Assembly: GCA_036287865.1 (NCBI GenBank)
Contig: CP126743.1
Location: 248,001 to 312,000, forward strand
DNA length: 64,000 bases
Direction: 5' to 3'
DNA from: Fluviibacter phosphoraccumulans_A
GTDB lineage: Bacteria; Pseudomonadota; Gammaproteobacteria; Burkholderiales; Rhodocyclaceae
Shown here: positions 49,030 to 58,423 of the stretch, piece after piece
Layout of the letters: every line of letters starts with the position of its first letter
Numbering within the stretch: position 1 is the stretch's first letter
Position numbers and translations under genes: made by a program
Notes under the pieces: generated by a model
What the model was told of the DNA's origin: nothing
What the model saw: only the letters and a program-made list of their open reading frames with translations
Databases searched by the model: none

Positions 49030-49617
49030 ATGCTGCACAGCCTGTCCTTACCGGTAATCAATCGCGCCCTGCGCGATGATCCGTGGGCAGCGTCACGCCT
49101 TGCTGCGTTTGCCGGTGCCTCTTTGCGTATTTCGATGGCGGAGCGCTCACTGATGCGTTACACCATCGAACCGGATGGTCTACTCGCTGCACATGAGGTT
49201 TTCGGGGATGATGAACCAACGTTATCTATCGACTTGCCAGACAACGCCGCATCGTTATTTATGATCCATGGCCGCCTGGGTGTGATCAAAGCCGCCAAGA
49301 TTCGCGTCAACATCGATCTAGCCAATGCACTAAACGAGGTAATGGATCAGATTCGCCCTGACCCTGAAGCCTTTCTGGCCTCAAAGATTGGTGATATTGC
49401 GGCACACCGGGTCATAGGCTTTGCGCAAGCTTTCAAGCAAAGCGCAGAACAGCTGGTAACGCGCTTAAAGGATCAATTCACCGAACACGTTGCAGAGGGG
49501 CAGTCCATCATCGTACCAACGTCTGATGTGCGTGCCTTTATGGACGATGTAAACACGCTGCGTAATGATGCCGCACGTTTGCAGCAGCGTATTGATCGGT
49601 TGATACCCCGTTCATAA
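49030..49617 (+). CDS. ubiJ: Ubiquinone biosynthesis accessory factor UbiJ (SCP2 domain)
   Basis: Lipid-binding accessory protein of the ubiquinone pathway. The 195-residue product has an SCP2-like lipid-binding domain (LMRYTIEPDGLLAAHEVF to DNAASLFMIHGRLGVIKAA) and a C-terminal coiled-coil-like helix (VRAFMDDVNTLRNDAARLQQ). Length and position directly after ubiE match UbiJ. No ubiB follows; a terminator and the ATP synthase operon come next. Confidence 0.88.
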   Translation: MLHSLSLPVINRALRDDPWAASRLAAFAGASLRISMAERSLMRYTIEPDGLLAAHEVFGDDEPTLSIDLPDNAASLFMIHGRLGVIKAAKIRVNIDLANALNEVMDQIRPDPEAFLASKIGDIAAHRVIGFAQAFKQSAEQLVTRLKDQFTEHVAEGQSIIVPTSDVRAFMDDVNTLRNDAARLQQRIDRLIPRS

Positions 49618-49647
49618 AACAAGCTTTGGATTTGCACCAAAACAAAA

Positions 49648-49667
49648 GCCACCCGAAGGTGGCTTTC
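49648..49667. terminator. Bidirectional terminator between ubiJ and atpC
   Basis: A 6-bp stem GCCACC (49648-49653) and GGTGGC (49658-49663) with a CGAA tetraloop is followed by TTTCGCGTTTT on the plus strand and preceded by CAAAA, which gives a T-tract on the minus strand. It ends both converging operons. Confidence 0.85.
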
Positions 49668-49693
49668 GCGTTTTAGGTATTACTACCTGAAAC

Positions 49694-50113
49694 TTAGTGC
49701 TTGTTGCGCAGTTTCTTGATGGCAGCCAGCTGACCGATCGCATCAGCAAGTTCAGTTTCAGCCTTGGCGTAATCCATGCTGCTATCACGCTTCTGCAGCA
49801 GCTCTTCGGCAGCCTTCTTGGCCTGCTGAGCACGAGCTTCATCCAGATCATGAGCACGGATAGCGGTATCCGCCAGAACCGTAACCATCGTCGGCTGCAC
49901 TTCCAGCATGCCGCCGGAAACGTAGACGAACTCTTCACCGCCATCTGGCAGCTTGATGCGTACTGCACCCGGACGGATGCGCGTCAGCAGTGGGGTGTGG
50001 CGTAGCCAGATACCCAGCTCGCCCAACTCACCCGGCAGTACCACGTGATCAGCTTCACCCGAGAAAATCATCTCTTCAGCGCTGACTACGTCTACATGGA
50101 TTCTTAATGACAT
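49694..50113 (-). CDS. atpC: ATP synthase epsilon subunit
   Basis: Rotor stalk and regulatory subunit of F1. The 139-residue product has the N-terminal beta sandwich (MSLRIHVDVVSAEEMIFSGE, LPGELGELGIWLRHTPLLT, VYVSGGMLEVQPTMVTVLAD) and the C-terminal helical hairpin. It is the last gene of the atpIBEFHAGDC operon. Confidence 0.96.
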   Translation of the reverse strand: MSLRIHVDVVSAEEMIFSGEADHVVLPGELGELGIWLRHTPLLTRIRPGAVRIKLPDGGEEFVYVSGGMLEVQPTMVTVLADTAIRAHDLDEARAQQAKKAAEELLQKRDSSMDYAKAETELADAIGQLAAIKKLRNKH

Positions 50114-50167
50114 ATATGCTCCTGATCCGCCGCACGTTGCCGCGCGGCGTGGGGATGGAACTTCCGG

Positions 50168-51571
50168 TTACTGCAGCGTCTTGGCTTTTTCGATGGCTTC
50201 TTCGATCGAACCCACCATGTAGAAAGCCTGCTCTGGCAGATGATCCAGCTCACCTTCAACGATCATCTTGAAGCCCTTGATCGTATCTTTGAGGGAAACA
50301 TACTTACCTGGCGAACCGGTAAACACTTCAGCCACGTGGAACGGCTGCGACAGGAAGCGCTGGATCTTACGGGCGCGGGCAACGGCGAGCTTGTCGTCCG
50401 GAGCCAGTTCGTCCATACCCAGAATCGCGATAATGTCACGCAGTTCTTTGTAACGTTGCAGCGTTTGCTGAACGCCACGGGCAACACGGTAGTGCTCTTC
50501 ACCAACCACGTGCGGGTCGAGCTGACGCGAAGTCGAGTCGAGCGGGTCAACGGCTGGGTAGATCCCCAGAGCGGCGATGTCACGCGACAGAACAACGGTC
50601 GAGTCCAAGTGCAGGAAGGTGGTAGCAGGCGATGGGTCAGTCAAGTCATCGGCTGGCACGTAAACAGCCTGGATCGATGTAATCGAACCGGTCTTGGTCG
50701 AGGTAATGCGCTCTTGCAGACGGCCCATTTCTTCAGCCAGCGTTGGCTGGTAGCCCACGGCTGAAGGCATACGACCCAGCAGGGCGGACACTTCGGTACC
50801 GGCCAGCGTGTAGCGGTAGATGTTATCTACGAAGAACAGAATGTCACGGCCTTCGTCACGGAAACGCTCAGCCATGGTCAGGCCGGTCAGTGCAACGCGC
50901 AGACGGTTACCTGGAGGTTCGTTCATCTGACCGAACACCATGCCAACCTTATCCAGAACGTTGGAGTCCTTCATTTCATGATAGAAGTCGTTACCTTCAC
51001 GGGTACGCTCACCTACACCGGCGAACACCGAGAGACCCGAGTGTTGCTTAGCGATGTTATTGATGAGTTCCATCATGTTAACGGTCTTGCCCACGCCGGC
51101 GCCGCCGAACAGGCCAACCTTACCACCCTTAGCGAATGGGCAGATCAGATCGATAACCTTGATACCGGTTTCGAGCAGTTCAACCGATGGCGACAGTTCG
51201 TCGAAGGCTGGAGCAGCGCGGTGAATCGGATGCAGTTCGTCACATTCGATCGGACCGGCTTCATCAATCGGGCGACCCAGAACGTCCATGATACGACCCA
51301 GCGTACCGTGGCCGACTGGAATGGAGATCGGAGCGCCCGAGGCGTTGACCTTCATTCCACGACGGATACCGTCGGTCGAACCCAGCGCGATGGTACGGGC
51401 GATACCGTCACCGAGCTGTTGTTGAACTTCAAAAGTCAGACCAGATTCCACCAGGCTATTGCTGGCGCTATCGTCGAGGCGGAGTGCCTCAACGACTTTA
51501 GGCATGTGCTCTTTCGGAAACTGGATATCAACTACAGCACCGATGCACTGAACGACTGTTCCTTGACTCAT
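50168..51571 (-). CDS. atpD: ATP synthase beta subunit
   Basis: Catalytic F1 subunit. The 467-residue protein has Walker A GLFGGAGVGKTVNMMELI, the catalytic Glu region in GVGERTREGNDFYHEM and the DELSEED-like DELAPDDK. Length is standard. Confidence 0.98.
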   Translation of the reverse strand: MSQGTVVQCIGAVVDIQFPKEHMPKVVEALRLDDSASNSLVESGLTFEVQQQLGDGIARTIALGSTDGIRRGMKVNASGAPISIPVGHGTLGRIMDVLGRPIDEAGPIECDELHPIHRAAPAFDELSPSVELLETGIKVIDLICPFAKGGKVGLFGGAGVGKTVNMMELINNIAKQHSGLSVFAGVGERTREGNDFYHEMKDSNVLDKVGMVFGQMNEPPGNRLRVALTGLTMAERFRDEGRDILFFVDNIYRYTLAGTEVSALLGRMPSAVGYQPTLAEEMGRLQERITSTKTGSITSIQAVYVPADDLTDPSPATTFLHLDSTVVLSRDIAALGIYPAVDPLDSTSRQLDPHVVGEEHYRVARGVQQTLQRYKELRDIIAILGMDELAPDDKLAVARARKIQRFLSQPFHVAEVFTGSPGKYVSLKDTIKGFKMIVEGELDHLPEQAFYMVGSIEEAIEKAKTLQ

Positions 51572-51595
51572 CGTTATATCCCTAATCTAAAAAAA

Positions 51596-52459
51596 TCAAA
51601 CCGCTGCTGCGCCGCTGACGATCTCGGACAGCTCTTTCGTAATCGCTGCCTGGCGGGTCTTGTTATAGACCAGCTTCAGCTCTTCGATCACGTTTTTAGC
51701 ATTATCGGAAGCAGCCTTCATGGCTACCATCCGGGCACTTTGTTCCGATGCGATATTCTCGGCGACGGACTGGTAAACCAGCGCCTCGAGGTAACGCACC
51801 AGCAGATCATCGATCACGGACTTGGCATCCGGCTCGTAAACATAATCCCAGCGGCTCGATTCCGAACCCACCGTGTCGCCCGCAAGCGGCAGCAGTTGTT
51901 CAATAACCGGCTCCTGGCGCATCGTGTTCACGAAACGCGTGTAGGCAATGTGCAGCTCATCGATTTCACCGGCGTTGTAGGCATCAATCTGCACCTTAAC
52001 TGGCCCAATCAGGCTGTCAATGTGCGGGTTGTCACCCAGTCCGACGGCTTGCGATGCAATTTCTGCACCATTACGCTGGAGGAATGCGAAGCCTTTGCTA
52101 CCGATCGCTGTGACCTGAACATTCACCTTCTGACCATCTAGCTCGCGCATTTTGTTCACGAGTTGACGCAGAACGTTGGTGTTCAAGCCGCCGCAGAGAC
52201 CTTTATCCGACGTCACGAGAATAATTCCGACCTTTTTGATCTGGTCACGCTTCTCGAGGAACGGATGCTTGTACTCTGACAGCGCATGCGACAGGTGCGC
52301 AGCAACGCGGCGGATCTTCTCGCCATAAGGACGGGCTTTGAGCATCCGTTCCTGCGCTTTGCGCATTTTGGATGCCGCCACCATCTCCATGGCTTTGGTG
52401 ATCTTCCGCGTATTTTCTACGCTTTTGATCTTAGTTCGGATTTCCTTGCCGCTGGCCAT
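51596..52459 (-). CDS. atpG: ATP synthase gamma subunit
   Basis: Central rotor shaft of F1. The 287-residue protein begins MASGKEIRTKIKSVENTRKI and ends KTRQAAITKELSEIVSGAAA, the conserved coiled-coil termini, with ILVTSDKGLCGGLNTNVLR between. It is 24 bases upstream of atpD. Confidence 0.97.
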   Translation of the reverse strand: MASGKEIRTKIKSVENTRKITKAMEMVAASKMRKAQERMLKARPYGEKIRRVAAHLSHALSEYKHPFLEKRDQIKKVGIILVTSDKGLCGGLNTNVLRQLVNKMRELDGQKVNVQVTAIGSKGFAFLQRNGAEIASQAVGLGDNPHIDSLIGPVKVQIDAYNAGEIDELHIAYTRFVNTMRQEPVIEQLLPLAGDTVGSESSRWDYVYEPDAKSVIDDLLVRYLEALVYQSVAENIASEQSARMVAMKAASDNAKNVIEELKLVYNKTRQAAITKELSEIVSGAAAV

Positions 52460-52473
52460 GAGGTTCTCCTAGA

Positions 52474-54012
52474 TCAGACCCAAGCAGATTTGAATGCTTC
52501 GATGGCAGCAACGAGTGCTTTCTCCGAATCAGCGTCCAGATCCTTAGTCTGCTCCATTTTTTCCATCAGGGCAGCATTCTTGTGCTCGATCTCGCTAACC
52601 AGGCTGCGTGTGAACTCCAGAACGCGGTTCACTTCCACATCATCGGCGTAGCCACGGGTGATCGCGTACAGAACCACGGCTTGCTTGGAAACATTCAGTG
52701 GCTTGTATTGTGGCTGCTTCAGCACTTCCACAACGCGACGACCGCGCTCCAGCTGGTTGCGGGTTGCATCGTCCAGGTCCGAAGCAAACTGCGCGAAGGC
52801 AGCCAGTTCACGATACTGGGCGAGGTCTGTACGGATACCGCCCGACAGCTTCTTAACGATCTTGGTCTGGGCAGCACCACCCACGCGCGATACCGAGATA
52901 CCGGCGTTAATGGCCGGACGGATACCTGCGTTGAAGAGGTCGGTTTCCAGGAAGATCTGGCCATCGGTAATCGAAATGACGTTGGTCGGAACGAATGCCG
53001 AAACGTCACCTGCCTGGGTTTCAATCACTGGCAGCGCGGTCAACGAACCGGTCTTGCCCTTGATTTCGCCGTTGGTCAGCTTCTCAACGTACTCTTCGCT
53101 AACGCGAGCAGCACGCTCCAGCAGACGTGAGTGCAGATAGAACACATCGCCCGGATAAGCTTCGCGGCCTGGTGGGCGACGCAGCAGCAGGGAGATTTGA
53201 CGGTATGCCCAAGCTTGCTTGGTCAGATCGTCATAAATGATCAGGGCATCTTCACCGCGGTCACGGAAGTATTCACCCATTGTGCAACCCGAGTACGGAG
53301 CGATGAACTGCATAGCAGCCGGATCCGATGCGGTAGCAGCAACGATGATGGTGTATTCCAGAGCGCCGTGCTCTTCCAGAGCGCGCACCACGTTAGCAAT
53401 AGTCGAAGCTTTCTGACCAACTGCAACGTAGATACAGGTTACGCCCTGACCCTTTTGGTTAATGATGGTGTCGATCGCGACAGCGGTCTTACCCGTCTGA
53501 CGGTCACCAATGATCAGCTCACGCTGACCACGGCCGATTGGCACCATGGCGTCAACAGCCTTAACACCGGTTTGCAGCGGCTGCGATACTGACTTACGCC
53601 AGATAACGCCCGGTGCAACCTTTTCAATCTTGTCGGTCAGCTTGTTACCCAGCGGACCCTTGCCGTCAATTGGCTGACCCAGGGCGTTAACAACACGACC
53701 CTTCAGTTCAGGACCAACTGGCACTTCCAGAATGCGGCCCGTACATTTGACGATGTCGCCTTCCGAAATTTGTTCGTATTCGCCAAGCACCACGGCACCG
53801 ACAGAGTCGCGCTCGAGGTTCAGGGCCATACCCATGATGCCGTTCGGGAACTCAAGCATTTCGCCTTGCATCACGTCTTCCAGACCTTGTATGCGGCAAA
53901 TGCCATCGGTAACAGATACGACAGTACCCTGGGTCCGTGTTTCAGCACCCAGGCCTAGGTTCTCAATCTTGCTCTTGATCAGCTCGCTGATCTCAGAAGG
54001 ATTCAGTTGCAT
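52474..54012 (-). CDS. atpA: ATP synthase alpha subunit
   Basis: Regulatory nucleotide-binding subunit of F1. The 512-residue protein has Walker A GDRQTGKTAVAID near residue 169 and the Arg finger region SVSRVGGAAQTKIVKKL. Length is standard. Confidence 0.98.
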   Translation of the reverse strand: MQLNPSEISELIKSKIENLGLGAETRTQGTVVSVTDGICRIQGLEDVMQGEMLEFPNGIMGMALNLERDSVGAVVLGEYEQISEGDIVKCTGRILEVPVGPELKGRVVNALGQPIDGKGPLGNKLTDKIEKVAPGVIWRKSVSQPLQTGVKAVDAMVPIGRGQRELIIGDRQTGKTAVAIDTIINQKGQGVTCIYVAVGQKASTIANVVRALEEHGALEYTIIVAATASDPAAMQFIAPYSGCTMGEYFRDRGEDALIIYDDLTKQAWAYRQISLLLRRPPGREAYPGDVFYLHSRLLERAARVSEEYVEKLTNGEIKGKTGSLTALPVIETQAGDVSAFVPTNVISITDGQIFLETDLFNAGIRPAINAGISVSRVGGAAQTKIVKKLSGGIRTDLAQYRELAAFAQFASDLDDATRNQLERGRRVVEVLKQPQYKPLNVSKQAVVLYAITRGYADDVEVNRVLEFTRSLVSEIEHKNAALMEKMEQTKDLDADSEKALVAAIEAFKSAWV

Positions 54013-54023
54013 TTAGAAAACTC

Positions 54024-54560
54024 CTAGTTCTTTAACGCGACAGCCATTGCGTCGAGCTGGCCACGCACCGAGGCGTCAAACACCTCGTCACCGACTTCAA
54101 CCTTGACTCCGCCAATCAGCGATGAGTCCACGGTAACGCGCGGCTTGAGCTTTGAAGAGAAATGCTGTTCCAGTGCAGGCAGTACCTGAGCAACCTGGGC
54201 ATCGTCCATCGGGAACGCACTAACAATCAGTGCTTCCTTCACGCCTTCTTCTTCCGACTTCAGTTCTTCGAAAAGAGACTGGATTTCGGGAAGTAGTGCC
54301 AGGCGCCCGTTTTCGGCGAGCACCTCGATAAAACGTGACAGCGCCTGCGGGGCTTCCACCCCGAGCACGCCCACCACAAGGTCAGTGACTTGACGGGAAT
54401 TCAGCTTCTGATTGCCAAAGCAGTCCCGCATTGCCGATTCATTGGCAATCAGCGACAGGCGACCCAGCCAACCACTCCAGTCGGCCAGCGCGCTTGACTC
54501 ACGGCCGAGGCGGAAAACCGCTTCGGCGTAAGGACGGGCTACGGTGAGGGATTCAGCCAT
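54024..54560 (-). CDS. atpH: ATP synthase delta subunit
   Basis: Peripheral stalk subunit linking F1 to the b dimer. The 178-residue product starts MAESLTVARPYAEAVF and has the C-terminal VTVDSSLIGGVKVEVGDEVF, the family signature. It lies 4 bases after atpF. Confidence 0.96.
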   Translation of the reverse strand: MAESLTVARPYAEAVFRLGRESSALADWSGWLGRLSLIANESAMRDCFGNQKLNSRQVTDLVVGVLGVEAPQALSRFIEVLAENGRLALLPEIQSLFEELKSEEEGVKEALIVSAFPMDDAQVAQVLPALEQHFSSKLKPRVTVDSSLIGGVKVEVGDEVFDASVRGQLDAMAVALKN

Positions 54561-54563
54561 TGA

Positions 54564-55034
54564 TTACAGACCTTGCTTGATGGCAACCAGAATATCTGCG
54601 TGGGCACCGGCATTGATTTCCTTGCGGAGAATCTTTTCAGCACCCGCTACAGCCAGCGCAGCGACTTGATCACGAAGCTGTTCACGGGCGCGAACAACTT
54701 CCTGTTCGACTTCACCGCGCGCAGCAGCCACGATACGATTGGCTTCAACCTTGGCCTGAGCCTTGGCGTCTTCAATGATCTGTACTGCACGCTTTTCAGC
54801 ATTAGCCAGAACATCAGCCGACTTTTCTTTGCCTTCGCGCACAACCTCAGCCGAACGCTTGCTGGCGAGCTCTAGCTCATGCTTGCCACGTTCTGCTGCG
54901 GCCAGGCCATCAGCGATTTTTTTCGCACGATCATCCAGCGCCTTAGTGATAGGCGGCCAGACAAACTTCATCGTGAACCATACAAGTATGAAGAAAACGA
55001 TGAGCTGGGCGAATAATGTTGCGTTTAAGTTCAC
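54564..55034 (-). CDS. atpF: ATP synthase b subunit
   Basis: Membrane-anchored peripheral stalk. One N-terminal helix (LFAQLIVFFILVWFTMKFV) is followed by a long charged coiled coil rich in Lys, Glu and Ala (LAAAERGKHELELASKRSAE). The 156-residue length matches the family. Confidence 0.97.
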   Translation of the reverse strand: MNLNATLFAQLIVFFILVWFTMKFVWPPITKALDDRAKKIADGLAAAERGKHELELASKRSAEVVREGKEKSADVLANAEKRAVQIIEDAKAQAKVEANRIVAAARGEVEQEVVRAREQLRDQVAALAVAGAEKILRKEINAGAHADILVAIKQGL

Positions 55035-55066
55035 GCTACGTGCCCTCCTGAAAAAGTTGTTCAGGA

Positions 55067-55315
55067 TTACTTCAGCACGAACGGGTTAGCGAACGCAAAC
55101 ATCATCGCGATACCAACACCGATCAGGAATGCAGCATCGATCAGGCCGGCCAGCAGGAACATCTTGGTTTGCAGTTCGTTCATCAGCTCAGGCTGACGTG
55201 CCGAAGCTTCGAGGTACTTCGAACCCATGATGCCGATACCGATACAGGCCCCGATAGCACCAAGACCGATGATGAGGCCGGAAGCCAGAGCAACTAGACC
55301 GAGGATATGTTCCAT
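55067..55315 (-). CDS. atpE: ATP synthase c subunit
   Basis: Proton-carrying rotor ring. The 82-residue product has two helices: one Gly-rich (GLIIGLGAIGACIGIGIMG) and one with the ion-binding carboxylate Asp in AGLIDAAFLIGVGIAMMF, joined by the polar loop ARQPE. The pattern suggests proton coupling. Confidence 0.97.
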   Translation of the reverse strand: MEHILGLVALASGLIIGLGAIGACIGIGIMGSKYLEASARQPELMNELQTKMFLLAGLIDAAFLIGVGIAMMFAFANPFVLK

Positions 55316-55398
55316 GACGACTCCTTGAAAGGGATAAGAACAGCGTGGTTAATAAAACTAAAGAAAAAACGAGAACTACAACTACAAAACTAAGAAAC

Positions 55399-56292
55399 TT
55401 AGTGCGATTCGTGCGCCTGACCGACATACACCAGCGCCAGCATCATGAAGATGAATGCCTGCAGCGTAATGATCAGGATGTGGAAGATAGCCCAGATGGA
55501 ACCAGCAATCACGTGGCCAGCAAACAGCAGACCACCCGACAACGAATGCATACCAGCCCAGGCCGCACCCATCAGGGCGATCAGCATGAAGACCAGCTCA
55601 CCAGCGTACATGTTACCGAACAACCGCATGCCGTGAGAAATTGTTTTAGCGGCGAATTCGATCATTTGCATCAGGAAGTTGATCGGCGCCAGCGCAGGAT
55701 GGGAACCGAACGGGGCAGCAAACAATTCGTGCACCCAGCCACCGATACCCTTGATTTTTACGTTGTAGTACAAGCAAACGATCAACACACCCAGCGCCAT
55801 AGCCAGGGTGATGTTCAAGTCAGCTGACGGCACAATACGCAGGAAAGCGTGGTGTGGGTCGTGACCAGAAGCTTCGTAGTAAGTCGACCAGATCTTCGGA
55901 AACAGATCCAGCGGCAGCAGATCCATGGCATTCAGGAAGAAGATCCAGACAAATACGGTCAGCGCCAGCGGTGCCACGAAGAGGCGCGACTTGGCATCAT
56001 GAATAATGCCCTTGGCCTGATCGGCAACCATTTCAATCAGCACTTCAATCGCCGACTGCAGACGGCCCGGTACATCGGCTGTTGCACGCTGGGCTACATA
56101 GGCCAGCAGCAACACGGCCAGAATGCCTAGCGCTGTAGAAAATATGAAAGAGTCAAGATTGAGCACCGAGAAGTCAACAATAGACTTCTGCGCTTCACCT
56201 GTGGAATTCAGGTGGATCAAGTGGTGAACAATATATTCACCCTGTGTTGGGCCGCTATGGGCTGCTGCGTTCGCTACGTTTTCAGTCGCCAT
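55399..56292 (-). CDS. atpB: ATP synthase a subunit
   Basis: Membrane half-channel subunit. The 297-residue product carries the essential Arg in KTISHGMRLFGNMYAGELVF and has five or six membrane helices. The N-terminal extension of about 70 residues is longer than in E. coli but usual in betaproteobacteria. Confidence 0.95.
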   Translation of the reverse strand: MATENVANAAAHSGPTQGEYIVHHLIHLNSTGEAQKSIVDFSVLNLDSFIFSTALGILAVLLLAYVAQRATADVPGRLQSAIEVLIEMVADQAKGIIHDAKSRLFVAPLALTVFVWIFFLNAMDLLPLDLFPKIWSTYYEASGHDPHHAFLRIVPSADLNITLAMALGVLIVCLYYNVKIKGIGGWVHELFAAPFGSHPALAPINFLMQMIEFAAKTISHGMRLFGNMYAGELVFMLIALMGAAWAGMHSLSGGLLFAGHVIAGSIWAIFHILIITLQAFIFMMLALVYVGQAHESH

Positions 56293-56293
56293 C

Positions 56294-56638
56294 TCAGGTT
56301 CTTTTCGCCAATGCTAAAAAATTTACCTGCAAGGTGATCACCATACTGAGTAGCATACTGGGCCAGTTCAGGTCCGCATACAACACGATGGCAACCGCCA
56401 ACAAAATAAGTGTGAGAGCAAGCTTGAGAAATTCGTAGACGATGAAGACTCCAGCAGTCGCAACACTTGCACGACCAGCCGACGCCGCCATTAATCTCAG
56501 CGCGAACAGGAAATTGGGTAGTAGAACTGCCCCCCCTCCGATCGCAGCAGAAATACTGCCACGCCATCCCACAATCAACCCTGCTAGAGCCACAGCTATG
56601 ATTATTGCGATCAGTTGCAGGCGTATTACTCTAAACAC
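56294..56638 (-). CDS. atpI: ATP synthase subunit I-like protein
   Basis: Small four-helix membrane protein that heads the atp operon and aids assembly of the c ring. The 114-residue product has VALAGLIVGWRGSISAAIGG and GGAVLLPNFLFALRLMAAS. It is 1 base upstream of atpB. Confidence 0.87.
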   Translation of the reverse strand: MFRVIRLQLIAIIIAVALAGLIVGWRGSISAAIGGGAVLLPNFLFALRLMAASAGRASVATAGVFIVYEFLKLALTLILLAVAIVLYADLNWPSMLLSMVITLQVNFLALAKRT

Positions 56639-56721
56639 CGTTACCCCATCGCGTTGTGTGCTGTGCCAAACAAGGCGCCTTCAAACCCCGGCACTATACG
56701 GCGAGCTTAACGCGCCGTCAA

Positions 56722-57624
56722 TCAAAAAAAACGCTCAATCAGCCCATCCAGTTGATCAAGACTCTGGAAGCTGATGGTGATCTTGCCCGAACCCTGTTTA
56801 TTAGCGGCAATTTTTACTTCCGCCCCCAGGGTATCGGCCAGCTTTTCACTCAGACGGGTCACGTCTGAATTTTCAGCCTTCGCCGCACCTGCGCCTGGTT
56901 TGGCTGCTGGTTTGGCCTGCTGCCGGCGACGCACCAGCTCTTCGGTTTCACGCACCGACAGCGCCTTGAGCACCACCTGTTGGGCTACTGCCACCTGATC
57001 GCTACCCGCCAACGCCAACAATGCGCGTGCATGGCCCATATCAATCCGGCCATGCATCAGCAGATCCTGCACCGGCTGCGCCAGTTCCAGCAAACGCAAC
57101 AGGTTGGTCGCCGCCGAGCGCGAACGACCCACGGCTTCTGCCGCTTGCTGGTGCGTTAAATTAAATTCATCAATGAGTCGACGCAGACCCTGCGCCTCTT
57201 CCAGCGAGTTCAGATCTTCACGCTGGATATTCTCGATCAGCGCCATCGCCAGCGCGTTTTCGTCGGCGATATGGTGCACACGTACCTGCACCTCTTTCAG
57301 GCCGGCGATCTGCGATGCACGCCAACGGCGTTCGCCTGCAATAATTTCATAAGGTGTTGCCGCCCCGGCGCCCAGCGGACGTACGATAATCGGCTGCACC
57401 AAGCCCTGGGCAGCGATTGATGAAGCCAACTCATTCAGGCTCACTTCATCCATGCGTGTACGCGGTTGATATTTACCTGGTTGCAAATCGCTTACCGGCA
57501 AGGTACGTGGCACGTCATTCGTTACCGGCGCAGCAGCGGCTGTAGGCACCGGCTTTGCAGCATTACCACCAAATAGCGCATCCAATCCACGGCCCAGGCC
57601 ACGGGCTTTGTTTTTTGCATTCAT
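56722..57624 (-). CDS. parB: Chromosome partitioning protein ParB
   Basis: Binds parS centromere sites and spreads on DNA. The 300-residue protein starts MNAKNKARGLGRGLDALFGG, has the CTPase motif GERRWRASQIAGL and the ENIQREDLN helix, then a helix-turn-helix (LTHQQAAEAVGRSRSAATNL) and a C-terminal dimerisation segment. It is 13 bases downstream of parA. No perfect parS site was seen in the window. Confidence 0.95.
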   Translation of the reverse strand: MNAKNKARGLGRGLDALFGGNAAKPVPTAAAAPVTNDVPRTLPVSDLQPGKYQPRTRMDEVSLNELASSIAAQGLVQPIIVRPLGAGAATPYEIIAGERRWRASQIAGLKEVQVRVHHIADENALAMALIENIQREDLNSLEEAQGLRRLIDEFNLTHQQAAEAVGRSRSAATNLLRLLELAQPVQDLLMHGRIDMGHARALLALAGSDQVAVAQQVVLKALSVRETEELVRRRQQAKPAAKPGAGAAKAENSDVTRLSEKLADTLGAEVKIAANKQGSGKITISFQSLDQLDGLIERFF

Positions 57625-57637
57625 TCTGTGTCTCTAT

Positions 57638-58411
57638 TTATTGAGCGACCGATTTGCCATGCCGACCGAGTAATTCCTCGGCCAAGGCCATATAAGCCTG
57701 CGCGCCTTTGGATGAGGCGTCGTAAGCCATGGCTGGCTTGCCGTGCGATGGCGCTTCGGCCAGACGCACATTACGCGGGATGATCGTGTTGTACACCTTC
57801 TCACCAAAGTGGCTGGTCAGCTCATCCGACACCTGTTGCGTCAGCGTGTTCTGCGCGTTGTACATCGTACGCAGCAGACCTTCGATTTCCAGATCCGGGT
57901 TCAGGTTACCGCGCACCTTGCGCAAGGTTTCCACCAGATCCGACAGGCCTTCCAGCGCGTAGTACTCGCACTGCATCGGGATCATCACCGACTTCGAGGC
58001 CACCAGGGCGTTCACCGTCAGCATATTCAACGCCGGCGGGCAATCGATCAGCACATAGTCGTACTTGTCACTTACTGTCACCAGCGCTTCCTTCAGCTTC
58101 TGTTCACGGCCATCCAGGTCGATCAGCTCGATTTCCGCCCCCGCCAGTTCGCGGTTGGCCGGCAAAATATCAAAGCCATATTCTGTTTTCTGAATCGCGC
58201 TGGCCAGCGTGGTATCACCCAACAGCAGTTGGTACACCATTGGTAGCGCATCGGATTTAACGATGCCACAACCCGTGGTGGCATTGCCCTGCGGATCCAG
58301 ATCAATCAACAGAACGCGTTGCTTCAGATGGGCCAGCGCAGCGCTCAGATTAACGGCCGACGTGGTTTTGCCCACACCGCCCTTTTGATTGGTAATTGCC
58401 AGAATACGCAT
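57638..58411 (-). CDS. parA: Chromosome partitioning ATPase ParA (Soj)
   Basis: DNA-bound ATPase that moves ParB-parS complexes. The 257-residue protein starts MRILAITNQKGGVGKTTSAV with the deviant Walker A KGGVGKTT; other motifs are LLIDLDPQGNATTGCGI and YVLIDCPPALNMLTVNAL. It is part of the mnmG-rsmG-parA-parB block that lies near the replication origin in most proteobacteria. Confidence 0.96.
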   Translation of the reverse strand: MRILAITNQKGGVGKTTSAVNLSAALAHLKQRVLLIDLDPQGNATTGCGIVKSDALPMVYQLLLGDTTLASAIQKTEYGFDILPANRELAGAEIELIDLDGREQKLKEALVTVSDKYDYVLIDCPPALNMLTVNALVASKSVMIPMQCEYYALEGLSDLVETLRKVRGNLNPDLEIEGLLRTMYNAQNTLTQQVSDELTSHFGEKVYNTIIPRNVRLAEAPSHGKPAMAYDASSKGAQAYMALAEELLGRHGKSVAQ

Positions 58412-58423
58412 GCTGCGCCTTTT

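Noticed and set aside
50978..52141. Long 387-residue plus-strand ORF opposite atpD and atpG
   Set aside because: It is the antisense shadow of conserved ATP synthase genes, with no recognisable protein features.
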